A DNA stretch of 45,971 nt from an uncultured Erysipelotrichaceae bacterium (GTDB lineage Bacteria > Bacillota_I > Bacilli_A > RF39 > UBA660): contig CAOJUX010000006.1 in NCBI GenBank assembly GCA_948444795.1, positions 1 through 45,971 on the forward strand, in the 5' to 3' direction. Below the pieces are notes generated by a model, which saw nothing but the letters and a program-made list of their open reading frames with translations, made no database searches and was not told where the DNA came from. Position numbers and translations under genes: made by a program. Each line of letters starts with the position of its first letter. Positions within the stretch are counted from its first letter, which is position 1. Positions 36,906 through 45,757 of the stretch are shown in pieces.

Positions 36906-38624
36906 CTATTCCTTATTTTCTATAATGCAATTATAATATTTATACACATTTTTCAGTAAAATATCTCCAACTACTATATAATCATTTTTTAAATTTGATT
37001 TATCTTTTTCATAATAATTAATAGATTTAATTTCTTCATCTATTTTGATATTTAATTTATTTTTTAAAACAAATAAACTACTACTTTCTCTTATAACTAA
37101 TTCATCATTAGGTATTATATCAATCTCTTTTGTTATACTAATTGGAGAAAAATATATAATTGATTTAGGGTTAAATTTTCCAATATACGTTAATCCATTT
37201 TTTATGTTGTATAAATTTTTTAAATATATACTTATTATGTTATCATCTATTTGATTAAAATATCCATAAAAACTATTTTCTATTTTTATATTTATAGAAT
37301 TTAATATTTCAATAGTATTTAATAATGATAGTAAAAACGCTTTAAAATCATTTAATTTTAATAAATTAAAATATTTAACTCTTATTTTAGTATTAACATA
37401 ATTATCTAGTACTTTAAATGCTTCATTAAACATATCTAAATAGCCTTCAGTAATTAATTTATTTATAATAACATTTGCATTCAAATTATCATTAATATTT
37501 AAAGAATACAAAATATTTAAACATGGTTTTAAAAACGATGATGCTATAAAACATGCAGATTTTTCTTTTTTATTTAATTTTTCGAATTCTACTAAAAGAT
37601 TATCTTCAACTTCTTTATAGTTTAAAAGTTTATCTTTATTATATGCTTCTATTTGAGGAGGTAAAGTTAAATCTAATTTTTCATATTCTTTTATAAAATC
37701 TCCAAGAACTACTAAATTAAGGTTTTCATAATTATTATATTTTTCTTTAATGCTTTTTCTTTCTTTTTCAATATATAAATTTATATTAATTAATTTATTT
37801 TTATCGCTACTATTTGAAAATATACTATCTCTTTTTGTTTTAAATAGATGTTTCTTTTCTTTTGAAGATGAATCAGCTATTTTACTTTTTATATTTTCTA
37901 TTTCTAATTTATATTTATTTACAAGGTAATTATTTTTTAAATTATTTTCGTTTAAATCTAAACTTTTAATAACTTCCAAAATTTTTAATATAAATTCAGA
38001 ATATCTTTCTTTGGAATTTAACATAGTAAGCTCTGATTCCAAACTATCTAAAACATTATTAAATGTATTTTCGTCTTCTTCAAAAGATTCATAAGTTTCT
38101 TCCAAATCATTTATTTTAATTTTTTTATTTTTTTTAATTAAAGAATTTAATTCTTTTTCTAATTCTTTTGCTTTTATTTTATTGTTTTTAAAATTATCTA
38201 TTTTGGTACTAAATATATTTATTAAAATATTACATGTCCTTGATAATTCCTTACATAGAATTTCTTCTTCTTTATTAACTGTAATATCTTTTTTGTTAGA
38301 TAATTTTTTCATATCTTCAATAGATAATGGCATATTTTCATATATATAAGTAATTTTAGGGGAAATACTTTCATATTCATTTAATTCAACATCTATTTCT
38401 AATTTATTTTTATTTGTTAAATACCACCAATATTTAAAAACTTCTTCTTCTAATAATTCTTCTGTATCAAAAAATAATACTCTATTAATTGTACCATAGT
38501 GTTTATTTTGCCATGTAAAATAAACACCTATTTTATTTTTATTACAATAAATATAAGGCGCTCTATTTACAGAATAAAAACCATATTTTTTTAATATTTT
38601 CAATACTTCTTCTTTTTGTTTCAT
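36906..38624 (-). CDS. Large hypothetical helical protein
   Basis: 572 residues that I do not recognise. The N terminus (1-70) looks globular (KILKKYGFYSVNRAPYIYC, then YFTWQNKHYGTINRVLFF, and KYWWYL). The middle (about 75-330) is long coiled coil, and the C-terminal 200 residues are mixed helix and strand. There is no signal, membrane span or catalytic motif. Start at 38624 is chosen because AAGGGG lies six bases upstream; the frame to 38666 has no site. It is followed by the HAAS-domain gene. A scaffold for the membrane partner is possible. Confidence 0.5.
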   Translation of the reverse strand: MKQKEEVLKILKKYGFYSVNRAPYIYCNKNKIGVYFTWQNKHYGTINRVLFFDTEELLEEEVFKYWWYLTNKNKLEIDVELNEYESISPKITYIYENMPLSIEDMKKLSNKKDITVNKEEEILCKELSRTCNILINIFSTKIDNFKNNKIKAKELEKELNSLIKKNKKIKINDLEETYESFEEDENTFNNVLDSLESELTMLNSKERYSEFILKILEVIKSLDLNENNLKNNYLVNKYKLEIENIKSKIADSSSKEKKHLFKTKRDSIFSNSSDKNKLININLYIEKERKSIKEKYNNYENLNLVVLGDFIKEYEKLDLTLPPQIEAYNKDKLLNYKEVEDNLLVEFEKLNKKEKSACFIASSFLKPCLNILYSLNINDNLNANVIINKLITEGYLDMFNEAFKVLDNYVNTKIRVKYFNLLKLNDFKAFLLSLLNTIEILNSINIKIENSFYGYFNQIDDNIISIYLKNLYNIKNGLTYIGKFNPKSIIYFSPISITKEIDIIPNDELVIRESSSLFVLKNKLNIKIDEEIKSINYYEKDKSNLKNDYIVVGDILLKNVYKYYNCIIENKE

Positions 38625-38681
38625 AAGCATCCCCTTTATATTATTAAATAAATTATAGCACATCAAAATATTTTTTTCTAC

Positions 38682-38710
38682 TTGATTAATAAGAAAATAA
38701 TTAGTATTAT
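38682..38710 (+). promoter_or_regulatory. Promoter of the DUF308 gene
   Basis: TTGATT (38682-38687), a 17-base gap and TATTAT (38705-38710), followed by AAGGAAGTG before the TTG start. Confidence 0.5.
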
Positions 38711-38730
38711 TTTTATAAGGAAGTGATTGT

Positions 38731-39282
38731 TTGAGAAAAGAAAAGAATACTATTATTAAACCAAATAAAAATAATTCTAAAAATTTAGAAAGCCATAAAT
38801 TAATATATGCTATTATTACTTTAATATTTGGTATTATTCTTACTACTAATTCTAGTAAAGCAGTTATTATTATTTGTTATATTATTGGAGCTTTTTCTTT
38901 AGCAGTTGGAATATTTAATCTAATAAAATATTACCAAATTAAAAGGACTACAGAATATATTGATAATAATAAGCTTTTGTTAGGTTTATTTGGTATTATA
39001 ATAGGAATAATATTTGTTTTATTATCTAGTGCCATTGAATCATTTTTAAGGTTTGTTATTGGGTTTATTTTACTTATTAAAGGACTTAGTAAATCAATTG
39101 ATTACATCAATAAAAAGTGTTATGAAGCTTTAATTATTCCTATTTTATGTATTGCAATGGGTTTATATACTATACTTGCAGAAAATGTTTTATTTATGTT
39201 TATAGGAATAATATTAATAATTATTGCCCTGCAAGACATAATGCATTACCTTATTATATCTAGTGTAAAAAATAAAAAATAA
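38731..39282 (+). CDS. DUF308/HdeD-like membrane protein
   Basis: 183 residues with a basic N terminus and six hydrophobic segments in three pairs (KLIYAIITLIFGIIL..., LLGLFGIIIGIIFVLL..., ALIIPILCIAMGLYTIL...), the repeated helix-pair pattern of the DUF308 (HdeD-like) family. TTG start with AGGAAGTG seven bases upstream. It is alone on the plus strand between convergent and divergent neighbours. Function is unknown. Confidence 0.6.
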   Translation: MRKEKNTIIKPNKNNSKNLESHKLIYAIITLIFGIILTTNSSKAVIIICYIIGAFSLAVGIFNLIKYYQIKRTTEYIDNNKLLLGLFGIIIGIIFVLLSSAIESFLRFVIGFILLIKGLSKSIDYINKKCYEALIIPILCIAMGLYTILAENVLFMFIGIILIIIALQDIMHYLIISSVKNKK

Positions 39283-39311
39283 GTTCAATAATTAAAATCT
39301 GAACTTATTTT
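39276..39311. terminator. Bidirectional terminator between DUF308 and thioredoxin-like genes
   Basis: Stem AAAATAAGTTCA (39276-39287)/TGAACTTATTTT (39300-39311) at a convergent junction, overlapping both stop regions. Confidence 0.6.
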
Positions 39312-40123
39312 TTTGTGTTTTTTTTAGTTGTATTTGTTTTCTTTGAGGTTGTTTGTTTTTTAGTTGTTGTTTTTTTAGATACACTATTTTTTTTATTAGC
39401 TGTTGTTTTTGGGGATGGCTTTTTAGCAGTTTCCTTTTTTATTTCGATTTTTTCTTCTGGCATTTTTTCATCTTCTATATTATCCTTAGCCATATAAATT
39501 AGAAATGCTAATCCTGCAATTACGACTAATATAATTATTATAGTAATAGCGGTACTATTATCATCTTTTTTTCCAATATTAAGTTCTGTACCATCTATTA
39601 CACTTGCTACTATATCTTGATAACCATTATCTTTGTTTTCATAGGCCTCTTTAATAGTTGCTTTAATATCTTTGTCAAAACTTGTATCGTATCCTGGGAA
39701 AGTCTTATCTCCTATAACTATGTATGGTACTCCTTCTGGCTCTTCATTTAATGCACTTGCTACTTCTTCCATTAAAGAATTATTATCTTTATTTTCCCAT
39801 ACTTCATAAGTAACTAAATTAAAATATTTACCATATTCTTCTAAAATATCTGTAAAAAATGTAACAGCTTTTAAACAATATCCACAAGTACTTCCTCTAA
39901 ATATATAAACATTTATTTTATCATTACTAGGCTTATATAAAGAGGTATCAATACTTCTAAATTTTTCTATATACTCATAATATGCTTCATTGCTTTTATA
40001 ACTATTTATTTCATCTTGAAGTGTACTTGCTAAATCGTCTGCTACAACTTCGGCTCTTACGTTTGTACTAAATCCAACTAAACACAATGCTACAACTATT
40101 ATACTTATTAATTTCTTTTTCAT
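39305..40123 (-). CDS. Membrane-anchored thioredoxin-like protein
   Basis: 272 residues. A signal peptide (1-24, ending VRA) is followed by an external thioredoxin/glutaredoxin-like domain (about 65-165) with the active site GSTCGYC (Cys80, Cys83) and a cis-Pro loop GVPYIVIG. Next are a membrane helix (about 188-208) and a cytoplasmic tail very rich in Lys and Thr (KKTTTKKQTTSKKTNTTKK). It probably handles disulphides of exported proteins. The Lys/Thr tail may bind nucleic acid or acidic partners, but that is only a guess. Confidence 0.75.
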   Translation of the reverse strand: MKKKLISIIVVALCLVGFSTNVRAEVVADDLASTLQDEINSYKSNEAYYEYIEKFRSIDTSLYKPSNDKINVYIFRGSTCGYCLKAVTFFTDILEEYGKYFNLVTYEVWENKDNNSLMEEVASALNEEPEGVPYIVIGDKTFPGYDTSFDKDIKATIKEAYENKDNGYQDIVASVIDGTELNIGKKDDNSTAITIIIILVVIAGLAFLIYMAKDNIEDEKMPEEKIEIKKETAKKPSPKTTANKKNSVSKKTTTKKQTTSKKTNTTKKNTKK

Positions 40124-40173
40124 AACTCCTCCTTAATACTATTATACAATTAATTTAAATTTTTTAAAAGTAT

Positions 40174-40196
40174 AAAAAAAGAGGATTACTCCCCTT
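40174..40196 (-). terminator. Terminator of the CotF-like pair
   Basis: On the minus strand, AAGGGGA-GUAA-UCCUCUU folds with a GUAA tetraloop and is followed by a run of T (40179-40196 plus the T run). It overlaps the stop codon. Confidence 0.55.
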
Positions 40197-40443
40197 CTAC
40201 TAAAGTAGTTAATTTATTTTTTAATTTTAATATTTCATCTTCTTTTACATTATTAGTTACATAAAAAGAAGCCTTTTCCATAGCTTTATAAATATCATTA
40301 TGAAGTTTTAAAGTATTATTAATAGCTTTATTATATAAAACCATAATTTTATCATTTGAAGCTTCTATAACGCCATGCATAAGTAAATCATTAATAACTT
40401 TACTAGAATATAATATTTGTTCCATTAATAACTTATCATTCAT
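40186..40443 (-). CDS. CotF-family spore-coat-like protein
   Basis: 85 residues matching the Coat_F helical bundle: a LLMEQILYSSKVINDLLMHG helix, then EASNDKIMVLYNKAINNTLKLHNDIYKAMEK and a short tail with SFYV where the family has GWY. In spore formers such proteins are coat components; relatives also occur in lineages where sporulation is unproven. ATG at 40443 chosen from GGAGG nine bases upstream; the stop of the preceding gene overlaps it by eight bases. Confidence 0.7.
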   Translation of the reverse strand: MNDKLLMEQILYSSKVINDLLMHGVIEASNDKIMVLYNKAINNTLKLHNDIYKAMEKASFYVTNNVKEDEILKLKNKLTTLVEGE

Positions 40444-40618
40444 TTTCAATAACCTCCATATAAGTACTAATTAGTTTATTATAATTTTGTTTTACTTTTT
40501 TTACAGTTTTCACTAAATTTTTATCGTCTAAACAGTTAATTATATCATTGCAAATTTTTTCCATGTATACAAAATGATTTATGCTATCTTCTATATAAAG
40601 TAATTCTTTTTCACTCAT
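40436..40618 (-). CDS. Small helical partner of the CotF-like protein
   Basis: 60 residues, two predicted helices (ELLYIEDSINHFVYMEKICN and VKTVKKVKQNYNKLISTYME). The first segment resembles the small CotF-associated proteins common in Clostridia next to Coat_F genes. It overlaps the CotF-like gene by eight bases, so they are translated together and probably form a complex. Confidence 0.55.
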   Translation of the reverse strand: MSEKELLYIEDSINHFVYMEKICNDIINCLDDKNLVKTVKKVKQNYNKLISTYMEVIENE

Positions 40619-40681
40619 TTTTATTACCTCCCCTATTATTTTGATTAATAAATTTTATTTTAATATAGCAAAAATTGGAAA

Positions 40682-41569
40682 TTAAAATAAACTTATTTGG
40701 TGTGTAGAAGGTATTATTTTTTTATAGGCATTTATAATTTCAGACATATCACATAATAAATGATATTTATTGCATTCGTTTACAAATGATTCTAAAATGC
40801 TTTTATATCTCAAAGGTGTACAAAAAGTATTTTTTTCATAAACTTTTTTATAATCATTGGATAAATTTTTGTATATTTTATCAATATTTTCATAATAATA
40901 TTCACGTGATTTTGTTCTTAAACTAAGATTCATTCTAGTAAAAATAAATTTAGCCTTATTTTTATAAGCTGCATAAACACATGCTTTAATATTATCTTCA
41001 TTATCAGTAATAAAAGGTAATACTGGCATTAAAAGAACACCAGCAAATATTCCATTTTCATTCAGTACTTTTAATATGTTTAATCTTTTTTTAACACTTA
41101 TAACATTAGGCTCTATTTTTCTTGATATTTCTTCGTTATTAGTGCAAATACTAATTTTTATAATAACATTATTATGTTTATTTATTTCTTTTAATAAATC
41201 TATATCTCGAAGGATTAAATCGCTTTTAGTATCTATAGAAACGCCAAATCCATATTTTTTTATTAATTTTAAAGCACCTCTAGTCAATTTTAAATCTTTT
41301 TCTTCTTTATTATAAGGATCACTTAAAGTACCAAAGCTTACTACACCTTTAAAATTTTTACTAGAAAGTTCTTTTTCCAATATTTTTAAAGCATTTTCTT
41401 TAACTTTAATTTTATCAAAATCATCTATATGAAATACTTCACTTCTAGCTTCACAATAAATACAGCCATAATTACATCCTTTGTATAGATTCATATGATA
41501 ATCTATGCCAAAGAAACGATCTCCTTTATCACTTTTCGTCATTATTGTTCTTGTTTTTATATATTCCAT
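40682..41569 (-). CDS. SPL-like radical SAM protein
   Basis: 295 residues. A CxxxCxxC cluster motif at Cys32, Cys36 and Cys39 (GCNYGCIYC) is followed by SFGTLSDPYNKEEKDLKLTR, the hallmark of the spore photoproduct lyase-like / Rv2578c family of radical SAM proteins. The conserved DTKSDLILRDIDLL and VLLMPVLPFITDNED segments also fit. It lacks the extra Cys of true SplB, so DNA photoproduct repair is not assured. It is divergent from the ABC transporter operon and has its own promoter at 41626-41654 (TTTAAA, 17 bases, TATAAT). Confidence 0.75.
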   Translation of the reverse strand: MEYIKTRTIMTKSDKGDRFFGIDYHMNLYKGCNYGCIYCEARSEVFHIDDFDKIKVKENALKILEKELSSKNFKGVVSFGTLSDPYNKEEKDLKLTRGALKLIKKYGFGVSIDTKSDLILRDIDLLKEINKHNNVIIKISICTNNEEISRKIEPNVISVKKRLNILKVLNENGIFAGVLLMPVLPFITDNEDNIKACVYAAYKNKAKFIFTRMNLSLRTKSREYYYENIDKIYKNLSNDYKKVYEKNTFCTPLRYKSILESFVNECNKYHLLCDMSEIINAYKKIIPSTHQISLF

Positions 41570-41640
41570 AAATAGCCCCCTAATAAAGCTTTTTTCTTCA
41601 TATAGAAATTTTTTAATTCTTAAATATTATACATAATAAT

Positions 41641-41670
41641 TTAACATTTTTAAAGTATTTTGAATATAAT
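41641..41670 (+). promoter_or_regulatory. Promoter of the ABC transporter operon
   Basis: TTAACA (41641-41646), an 18-base gap and TATAAT (41665-41670), with AAGGAGG following before the TTG start at 41696. It overlaps the divergent radical SAM gene promoter (41626-41654, minus), so the two probably compete. No riboswitch is visible in the short leader. Confidence 0.55.
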
Positions 41671-41695
41671 ACACTGGAAAAAAGGAGGAATTTAA

Positions 41696-42688
41696 TTGAA
41701 AATTAAAATTTTAAAATCAATTTTATTGATAGTTATTATCTTTTTATTAGCCATTACATTATTAAAAATTAATGGTAACAATAAAAAGGATGTTAAAAAT
41801 ATTAAAATTGCTGAAGTAACTCATAGTGCTTTTTATGCTCCATTATATGTTGCAATTGAAAATAAATATTTTGAAGAATACAGTATAAATCCAGAATTAA
41901 TTCTTACAAGTGGCGCTGATAAAGTAGCTGCAGCTGTATTATCTAATGATGTAGAAGTAGGTTTTGCTGGTCCAGAAAGCGCAATTTATGTTTATAAAGG
42001 TGGAGAAGAAGATTATTTAGTAACTTTTTCTGGTCTTACTAAAAGAGATGGGCAATTTATTGTTTCTAGAGAAAAAATAGATAATTTCAAATTAGAAGAT
42101 ATGAAAGGCAAAGAAGTTCTAGCTGGGCGTTTAGGAGGTATGCCAGTTTTAAATTTTCAAAATGCTTTAAAAAATGAAAATATAAAAGAAGAAGATATTA
42201 AAATTAATACAAGTGTTGAATTTGCATCATTAACTGGTTCATTTATTAGTGGAATGGGAGATTTTGTTAATCTATTTGAACCAAATGCTACAAATATTGT
42301 AAAAAATGGTTATGGATATATTGTTGGAAATGTGGGTACTTTTTCTGGTAATGTACCTTATACTGCATTTTATACAAGAAAAAGTTATTTAGAAAATAAT
42401 AAAGAAACTTTAGAGGGATTTACTAAAGCTATAAATAAAGGACTAGATTATGTAAAAAATAATAGTGCAGAGGATATAGCTAAAGTAATATTACCACAAT
42501 TTCCTGAAATTTCATTAAGTGACTTAGAAACTATTGTAGATAATTATAAAAAATATGACTCTTGGATGAGTTCACCATTTATTACTGAAGATAGTTATAA
42601 AGCTTTAGAAGATATAATGATTAGAGCTAATTTACTTGATGAATATGTACCATTCAATAAGCTAATTAATAACTTATATAATGAATAG
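41696..42688 (+). CDS. ABC transporter substrate-binding protein (NMT1/SsuA-like)
   Basis: 330 residues. An N-terminal membrane anchor (about 5-25) without a lipobox Cys is followed by a type II periplasmic-binding fold of the NMT1/SsuA/ThiY group: AEVTHSAFYAPLYVAIENKY, ADKVAAAVLSNDVEVGFAGP and a hinge at GNVPYTAFYTRKSYL. The group binds taurine, alkanesulfonates, nitrate or thiamine-precursor pyrimidine; the ligand here cannot be told. TTG start with AAGGAGG eight bases upstream. It overlaps the ATPase gene by eight bases. Confidence 0.82.
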   Translation: MKIKILKSILLIVIIFLLAITLLKINGNNKKDVKNIKIAEVTHSAFYAPLYVAIENKYFEEYSINPELILTSGADKVAAAVLSNDVEVGFAGPESAIYVYKGGEEDYLVTFSGLTKRDGQFIVSREKIDNFKLEDMKGKEVLAGRLGGMPVLNFQNALKNENIKEEDIKINTSVEFASLTGSFISGMGDFVNLFEPNATNIVKNGYGYIVGNVGTFSGNVPYTAFYTRKSYLENNKETLEGFTKAINKGLDYVKNNSAEDIAKVILPQFPEISLSDLETIVDNYKKYDSWMSSPFITEDSYKALEDIMIRANLLDEYVPFNKLINNLYNE

Positions 42689-43427
42689 TATATTAAAACT
42701 TAAAAATTTATCCAAAAAATATCATACTAAAGATAAAGAAATTTTAGCTATCAAAAACATTGATTTAGACGTTAAAGAAGGTGAATTTGTTTGTTTAGTT
42801 GGTTCTAGTGGCTGTGGCAAATCTACTTTACTTAATATTATATCTGGATTAGACAATCCAAGTAATGGAAAAATAATTTTTAATGTTACTAATCCTAGAA
42901 TTGGTTATATGTTTCAAAGTGATTGCTTATTTCCTTGGTTAACTATTATGGATAATTGTCTTTTAGGTTTAAAAATTCAAAATATTAATACTAAAGATAA
43001 TCAAGAATATGTAAAGAAGTTATTAAGAAAATACAATTTATATGAATTTAAAGATAATTATCCTAATTCATTATCAGGCGGAATGAAACAAAGAGTAGCT
43101 TTAATTAGGACACTTGCGATAAAACCAGATATACTTCTTTTAGATGAAGCTTTTAATGCGCTTGATTATCAAAGTAGACTAGCAGTTACAGAAGATGTTT
43201 ATAAAATTATAAAAGAAGAAAAACAAACTGCTATTATGGTTACTCATAATCTAGAAGAAGCTATTACTATGGCTGATAAGATTTATATTCTTTCTAAAAG
43301 ACCTTGCATAATAAAAAAAGTATTTGATGTTAATTTAGTCGGAAATACACCTATGGAGAAAAAAAATGATCCTAAATTTTATGAGTTACATAATTTAATT
43401 TGGAAAGAACTTGATATAAATGTCTAA
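42681..43427 (+). CDS. ABC transporter ATP-binding protein (SsuB/TauB type)
   Basis: 248 residues. Walker A GSSGCGKST, Q-loop MFQSDCLFPWLTI, signature LSGGMKQRVAL, Walker B ILLLDEAFNALD and switch His (MVTHNLEEA) are all intact. The group serves NMT1-type binding proteins. It overlaps genes at both ends by eight bases, indicating coupled translation. Confidence 0.92.
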   Translation: MNSILKLKNLSKKYHTKDKEILAIKNIDLDVKEGEFVCLVGSSGCGKSTLLNIISGLDNPSNGKIIFNVTNPRIGYMFQSDCLFPWLTIMDNCLLGLKIQNINTKDNQEYVKKLLRKYNLYEFKDNYPNSLSGGMKQRVALIRTLAIKPDILLLDEAFNALDYQSRLAVTEDVYKIIKEEKQTAIMVTHNLEEAITMADKIYILSKRPCIIKKVFDVNLVGNTPMEKKNDPKFYELHNLIWKELDINV

Positions 43428-44037
43428 AGAACAAATTGCTTACTTAAATACTATTAAAAAAAGAAAAATATTTATTTTAATATCTCAAATAATTATATGT
43501 ATACTATTTTTAGGATTATGGCAACTATTATCTGATTTTAAAATTATTAATCCATTTATATTTTCGAGTCCAAAAGAAATTGTAATTACAACCATATCAA
43601 TGTTTAAAAATTATTCTTTATTTTCTCACATATTAACCACTTTATATGAAACTATATTAGCATTTATACTAGGAATAAGTTTAGGCTTTATAATGGCAAT
43701 TATTTTATATGAATTTAAAATAATTGAAAAAATAATAGATCCATTTTTAACTATGTTAAATTCACTTCCAAAAGTAGCTCTAGGCCCAATTATAATTATA
43801 TGGACTGGTGCTAATATTAAATCTATTATATTTATGGCTTTACTTATTAATTTAATCATTAGTATAATGACAATTTATAATGGATTTTTAAATACAGATA
43901 ATTATAAAATTAAATTATTAGAATCTTTTGGAGCTTCTAAATTTCAAATACTTACTAAAGTAGTTATTCCCGAATCTTATTTAACAATAATATCTTCTTT
44001 GAAAATCAATATTTCTATGTCTTTAATTGGGAGCTAA
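43420..44037 (+). pseudogene. ABC transporter permease, truncated by a mobile element
   Basis: 205 residues of a SsuC/TauC-type permease. It has the first helices, then FRG-like coupling region GASKFQILTKVVIPES (the EAA loop equivalent), but it stops at SLKINISMSLIGS. Homologues run on for about 45-50 more residues (typically SLxGVxxGEF... and the last membrane helix). The break lies 34 bases before the stop of an oppositely oriented serine recombinase gene, so an integration event most likely removed the 3' end. The last codons (after ISMSLIG) are element-derived. The transporter is probably inactive unless the element excises. Confidence 0.75.
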
Positions 44038-44070
44038 GACATATGTAGAGAAAACTATATATTTTTTATG

Positions 44071-45447
44071 TTAGCTTTCACTAACATTCCAATATATCTT
44101 TAGTGTTTTCCCATCTACAACTATTTTATCTAGCAATTGTTCTACGACATTTCTCTTTTCTTTAAATTCCATGCCAGTCCAAACACTTTCTAGATTTTTA
44201 ATTTTATCATAAGTTTTTGTTGCTCTTTCTTTTTCTTTTATATTTTCTAGCTCTTTTTTTATATCAGACTTTTCACTTGTTAATTTAGCAAGTTCTTTTT
44301 TTATTTCTTCATTTGCTATATTATCTGAAAGTAACTGAATCAAGTTTTCAATTTTTTTCTGTGTCTTATCCAGTCTTACATTAAGTTCATCAACAAGATT
44401 TGTTTTAGATAAATCAAAAGTACTCCTAAATAACTCTTCATTTAAAGACATGGCAAATAATTGTTCTAAGAAGTTATCCTCAATTTCAAAACTATCAAGT
44501 CTTATATTATTACAATTAGGATCTTTGATTAGCTTTGGTTTACTCTTTTGTTGAGAGTAGCAATAACAAATAATTCTTTGTCCCCATTTTTGATAACGGT
44601 ACTTTGCTCCACAATTACCACAATATATTTTTCCTGATAACAAGTAATGACTTGCATGTTGATTCTTGCTTCTTTGTTTTTCGATTGTCTGTAATTGTTG
44701 ATATTCTTCTTCAGTAATTATTGCTTCATGTCTACCATTGAAAAGCTCTCCTTTATATGGAATCTTGCCTAAATTAGTCTTAGCATTAAGTATTCCTTGA
44801 ATCCATGATTCATCATATCCTGTTACTTTAGAAAGTTCATTATAACTATATCCTTGAAGTCTTAATGTTTTCATTAAATCAAAGATGACTTTTCTTTCTC
44901 CATTAACAACTAGCATACCTGCTTCTTTGTCGTAATCATAAGCAAAAGGAGTTTTTCCTCCACCTCGCCAATAACCATTTTCAGCTCGTTTTTTAAGACC
45001 AATCCTAGTACGCTCTAAAATAGTTTCTCTTTCTAATTGAGCAAATACTGATAATATTCCAATCATTGCCTTACCAAATGGAGTAGTCGTATCAAAACTT
45101 TCTCTAACAGAGATAAAACCAACTTCATTATTATTAAATACTTCTTCAATTAAATATAAAGTGTCTTTTTGACTACGAGATAATCTATCTAGTTTAAAAA
45201 CTAAAACCGTATCAATTTTTCCATCTTCACAGTCTTTTATTAACTTCCCAATTGCAGGTCTTTCTAAGTTCTTACCACTAAATCCTGGATCCGCATATAA
45301 TTCATAATCTGTCCATCCTTGACTTTTTAAGTAACCTTCTAATGATTCTATTTGAGCTCCTATTGAATATCCATCGACTTGAGCATCTGTTGATACACGA
45401 ACATAAAGAGCTTTAATTTTTTTTACTTCTGCTTTTATATCGTTAAT
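44071..45447 (-). CDS. Large serine recombinase with probable ATT start
   Basis: About 458 residues. The resolvase domain (about 12-150) has the Ser nucleophile in LYVRVSTDAQ (Ser19), then ADPGFSGKNLERPAI, VFKLDRLSRS and FGKAMIGILSVFAQLERE. A recombinase domain, zinc ribbon (CGNCG then CYCYSQ...CNN) and coiled coil follow. The frame is open from 45468 to 44071 but has no ATG, GTG or TTG until 45066, deep inside the catalytic domain. AAGGAGG (45462-45456) sits eight bases before an ATT (45447-45445), which fits the start of the protein exactly. Starting at 45066 would delete the active Ser. An annotation using only the three common start codons would truncate it. Confidence 0.85.
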   Translation of the reverse strand: MNDIKAEVKKIKALYVRVSTDAQVDGYSIGAQIESLEGYLKSQGWTDYELYADPGFSGKNLERPAIGKLIKDCEDGKIDTVLVFKLDRLSRSQKDTLYLIEEVFNNNEVGFISVRESFDTTTPFGKAMIGILSVFAQLERETILERTRIGLKKRAENGYWRGGGKTPFAYDYDKEAGMLVVNGERKVIFDLMKTLRLQGYSYNELSKVTGYDESWIQGILNAKTNLGKIPYKGELFNGRHEAIITEEEYQQLQTIEKQRSKNQHASHYLLSGKIYCGNCGAKYRYQKWGQRIICYCYSQQKSKPKLIKDPNCNNIRLDSFEIEDNFLEQLFAMSLNEELFRSTFDLSKTNLVDELNVRLDKTQKKIENLIQLLSDNIANEEIKKELAKLTSEKSDIKKELENIKEKERATKTYDKIKNLESVWTGMEFKEKRNVVEQLLDKIVVDGKTLKIYWNVSES

Positions 45448-45544
45448 ATTTTTTTCCTCCTTCTTTTATAAAAGCATTTTTTGTAAAAAAACTTGCAACT
45501 ACATAATACCATTTTTATACAAAAAATGAAATACTTATAGATTA

Positions 45545-45661
45545 TTACACTTCTTTTAAATACTTCTTTAGCAATGTATATATTAATGCCTGATTTAAAA
45601 TTATTTTTTTAGGTTCAATTTTATTTTCATTCTTATCATAATTCTCAACAGTTAAATGCAT
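45545..45661 (-). CDS. Small 38-residue protein of the recombinase element
   Basis: MHLTVENYDKNENKIEPKKI followed by a Leu/Lys-rich helix, stop at 45545. GAGGGAG lies eight bases before the ATG. Small open frames like this are common beside the recombinase in serine-recombinase transposons, but I do not recognise this one. Confidence 0.45.
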   Translation of the reverse strand: MHLTVENYDKNENKIEPKKIILNQALIYTLLKKYLKEV

Positions 45662-45714
45662 ATAAACAGCTCCCTCTCTAAATTATATTTTTAAGACACA
45701 AGACTGATTACATC

Positions 45715-45757
45715 AAAAAAAGACTAATTAGAAATTCTACTTTCTAACGAGTCTTTA
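45715..45757 (-). terminator. Terminator after the partial gene at the window edge
   Basis: Nested stem AAAGACT/AGTCTTT enclosing TTAGAAA/TTTCTAA, then a run of seven T on the minus strand. It overlaps the 3' end of the partial gene. Confidence 0.65.

Noticed and set aside
41570-41695. Possible TPP or other riboswitch before the NMT1-type transporter operon.
   Set aside because: The leader from the predicted start (about 41677) to the TTG is only about 20 bases, too short for a riboswitch, and no conserved motif is present.
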